NCBI GenBank assembly: GCA_015486895.1
Contig: WFQT01000135.1
Span: forward strand, 1-5,672
Direction: 5' to 3'
DNA from: Anaerolineae bacterium
GTDB lineage: Bacteria > Chloroflexota > Anaerolineae > JAADDB01
Length of the DNA stretch: 5,672 nucleotides
Made by a program: the position numbers and the translations under genes. Position 1 is the first letter of the stretch. Every line of letters starts with the position of its first letter. This document shows positions 4,561 through 5,672 of the stretch, piece after piece. The notes beneath the pieces were generated by a model, which saw nothing but the letters and a program-made list of their open reading frames with translations, was not told the DNA's origin and ran no database searches.

Positions 4561-5672
4561 GTGACCGACCAAGAAGCTTGTCCCTATTTAGGCTCCCTGC
4601 AAGGCCAGGAAAGTTATCTCAATTATCCCTCCTTTCAAAATCGTTGCTATGTGCGGGGGAAAAGTGAGGCGATTTCCCAGGCGGAGCAGACTGTTTTCTG
4701 TTTGAGTGGTAATTATCGCTTTTGCCCTCGCTACGCGGGGATGTTTGGCAATGACGAGGTGACCTCCGGGCAGGCCAGCGGTGCCTGGCCGGCGGCGGAT
4801 CATACCTATCCGTTGATGCCGTTGCCACAGCCCTCGCCGCTGTCCTCTACTCAGAAGAACTTTTGGCAACGATGGTGGCCGGTGTTTCTGGCTGGCGGCT
4901 TTCTCTTCCTATTGCTGCTTTGTCTATCCGGGACGTTGCTCTTTTTCAGTTGGCGTTACTTTGAGAGGGGTGGTCGCTCTGCTTCCGGGCTGACGCCAGT
5001 GTCGTCTCAGCGGCGGAATAGCGGACAGAGTTCGCCGTTAGCAACGCCAACCGTCTTTCCAGGGAACGTTGCCACGACCGGAGTACCAACCATGCCAGTG
5101 ACACCTTCGCCTTCGCCGCGAATAGCTACCTTGACGCCGGCTCATTCTGCAGAATCGCCGCTGGCGACGCCTGCGCCTCGCTTCACGCCGACACGGCGCC
5201 CGACGCCAGTGGTCCGCATTATTTTCTCTGCTTCGCCACTTCTCCTTCGGCCTGGATTGTGCAGCACCTTGCGCTGGCAGGTTAGCGGTGCCAAACGGGT
5301 CACGCTGGATGGAACGATGGTGCAAGACAGTGGCAGCAAACAGGTTTGTCCGTCGTCGGATCACCTGTACCGCTTAGAGGTCGTTACCTGGAACGGCCGC
5401 GTGGAGAGCCGTGCACTCACGTTGCGTTTGGCAACCCGTACGCCGACACCAAGCGGCACGCCAACTTGGACGAGTACGCCGACACTGACGGCTACCCTGA
5501 CTCAGACGCCGACACCAACTTGCACGCACACGCTGACGCCGACGACCACGCCGACGTTGGTTTCAACGACAACGCCCACTCCGACTCGCCTTCCTACTTC
5601 TACCCCCTCACCGACGATGATTCCGGTGAGTAGAGGGTTTGTGCTTAGCGCTGTATCCCCTTCGTTGGGAGG
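4561..5672 (+). CDS. Membrane-anchored surface protein with N-terminal Cys motif, Ig-like domain and Thr-Pro stalk (3' end missing)
   Basis: An open frame of 370 codons from GTG to the window edge with no stop, so the C-terminus is missing. Residues 1-60 hold four cysteines (7, 29, 47, 55) in a pattern CPYLG...YPS..N.C...Q...FCL...Y..CP, which looks like a small, possibly metal-binding module. One hydrophobic segment (about 107-131, rich in Leu and Phe) follows, with no cleavable N-terminal signal peptide. Residues 145-217 are a Ser/Thr/Pro linker. Residues 218-291 look like an Ig-like beta domain, with a CSTLRWQVSG-type strand and Cys234 and Cys263, perhaps disulphide bonded. From 292 a TPT-rich stalk runs to about 353. 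The likely topology is N-terminus in the cytoplasm and C-terminus outside. The start follows GGAAAG at a weak 10-nt spacing; TTG at 4543 is an alternative, and an in-frame stop at 4534 bounds both. The function is unknown. The architecture recalls Chloroflexota envelope proteins. Confidence 0.85.
   Translation, partial: MTDQEACPYLGSLQGQESYLNYPSFQNRCYVRGKSEAISQAEQTVFCLSGNYRFCPRYAGMFGNDEVTSGQASGAWPAADHTYPLMPLPQPSPLSSTQKNFWQRWWPVFLAGGFLFLLLLCLSGTLLFFSWRYFERGGRSASGLTPVSSQRRNSGQSSPLATPTVFPGNVATTGVPTMPVTPSPSPRIATLTPAHSAESPLATPAPRFTPTRRPTPVVRIIFSASPLLLRPGLCSTLRWQVSGAKRVTLDGTMVQDSGSKQVCPSSDHLYRLEVVTWNGRVESRALTLRLATRTPTPSGTPTWTSTPTLTATLTQTPTPTCTHTLTPTTTPTLVSTTTPTPTRLPTSTPSPTMIPVSRGFVLSAVSPSLG
5440..5555 (+). 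repeat. ACGCCGAC direct repeats encoding the Thr-Pro stalk
   Basis: The octamer ACGCCGAC occurs at 5440, 5476, 5506, 5536 and 5548, at spacings of 36, 30, 30 and 12 bases. All spacings are multiples of six, so every copy encodes Thr-Pro-Thr in the same register. The stalk is therefore repetitive at the DNA level as well as the protein level, which could allow length changes by slippage or recombination. Confidence 0.75.

Noticed and set aside
5038..5364. Arg-rich 108-residue open frame on the minus strand
   Set aside because: It is antisense to the linker and Ig-like part of the surface protein. Its Arg runs are the complement of GC-rich Thr/Pro/Ser/Ala codons.
5346..5633. 95-residue open frame rich in Asp, Ala and His dipeptides
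   Set aside because: It is the shifted-frame reading of the ACG/CCG codons that encode the Thr-Pro stalk. The longer frame with the membrane segment, promoter and Ig-like domain is the real one.

Overview
The window reads as a short bacterial contig with two complete, divergently transcribed genes and a third gene cut off by the right-hand edge. The best guess at the source is a member of the Chloroflexota (Anaerolineae-like). This rests mainly on the third gene: an N-terminal four-cysteine motif beginning CPYLG, one membrane segment, an Ig-like domain with two cysteines, and long Thr-Pro-rich linkers. I associate that combination with Chloroflexota surface proteins. The assignment is inference, because no rRNA or other phylogenetic marker is present.

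Layout, left to right. Bases 1-11 match the 3' end of the Tn5 mosaic end used in tagmentation libraries, so the left edge is probably untrimmed adapter. Bases 125-1309 (minus strand) encode a PLP-dependent alpha-oxoamine synthase whose motifs look closer to the serine palmitoyltransferase-like branch than to BioF or Kbl. Bases 1310-2127 are a gene-free divergent interval of about 0.8 kb. It holds a nested inverted repeat (1381-1489), a small perfect hairpin (1647-1662), a 77-bp imperfect palindrome that looks like a dispersed repeat (1665-1741), a G-rich stretch of unknown role, and a plausible sigma-70 promoter for the next gene. Bases 2128-4371 (plus) encode a full-length MaeB-type malic enzyme fused to a phosphotransacetylase-like domain, followed by a strong intrinsic terminator (4392-4426). 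A near-consensus promoter (4467-4495) then drives a GTG-started ORF (4561 to the end, no stop) encoding the membrane-anchored surface protein.

Functionally, the malic enzyme makes pyruvate and reducing power from malate, and its C-terminal domain probably senses acetyl-CoA rather than catalysing phosphotransfer, because two residues needed by true phosphotransacetylases are replaced. The oxoamine synthase condenses an amino acid with an acyl-CoA or acyl-ACP, so both enzymes touch acyl-CoA metabolism. However, they are divergent, separately controlled and far apart, and nothing shows that they form a pathway. The third gene has its own promoter behind a terminator and is an independent unit.

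I found no CRISPR array, tRNA, rRNA, transposase or defence/toxin system. The least ordinary items are the surface protein with its unassigned Cys motif, the degenerate catalytic site in the MaeB C-terminal domain, and the palindromic repeat.
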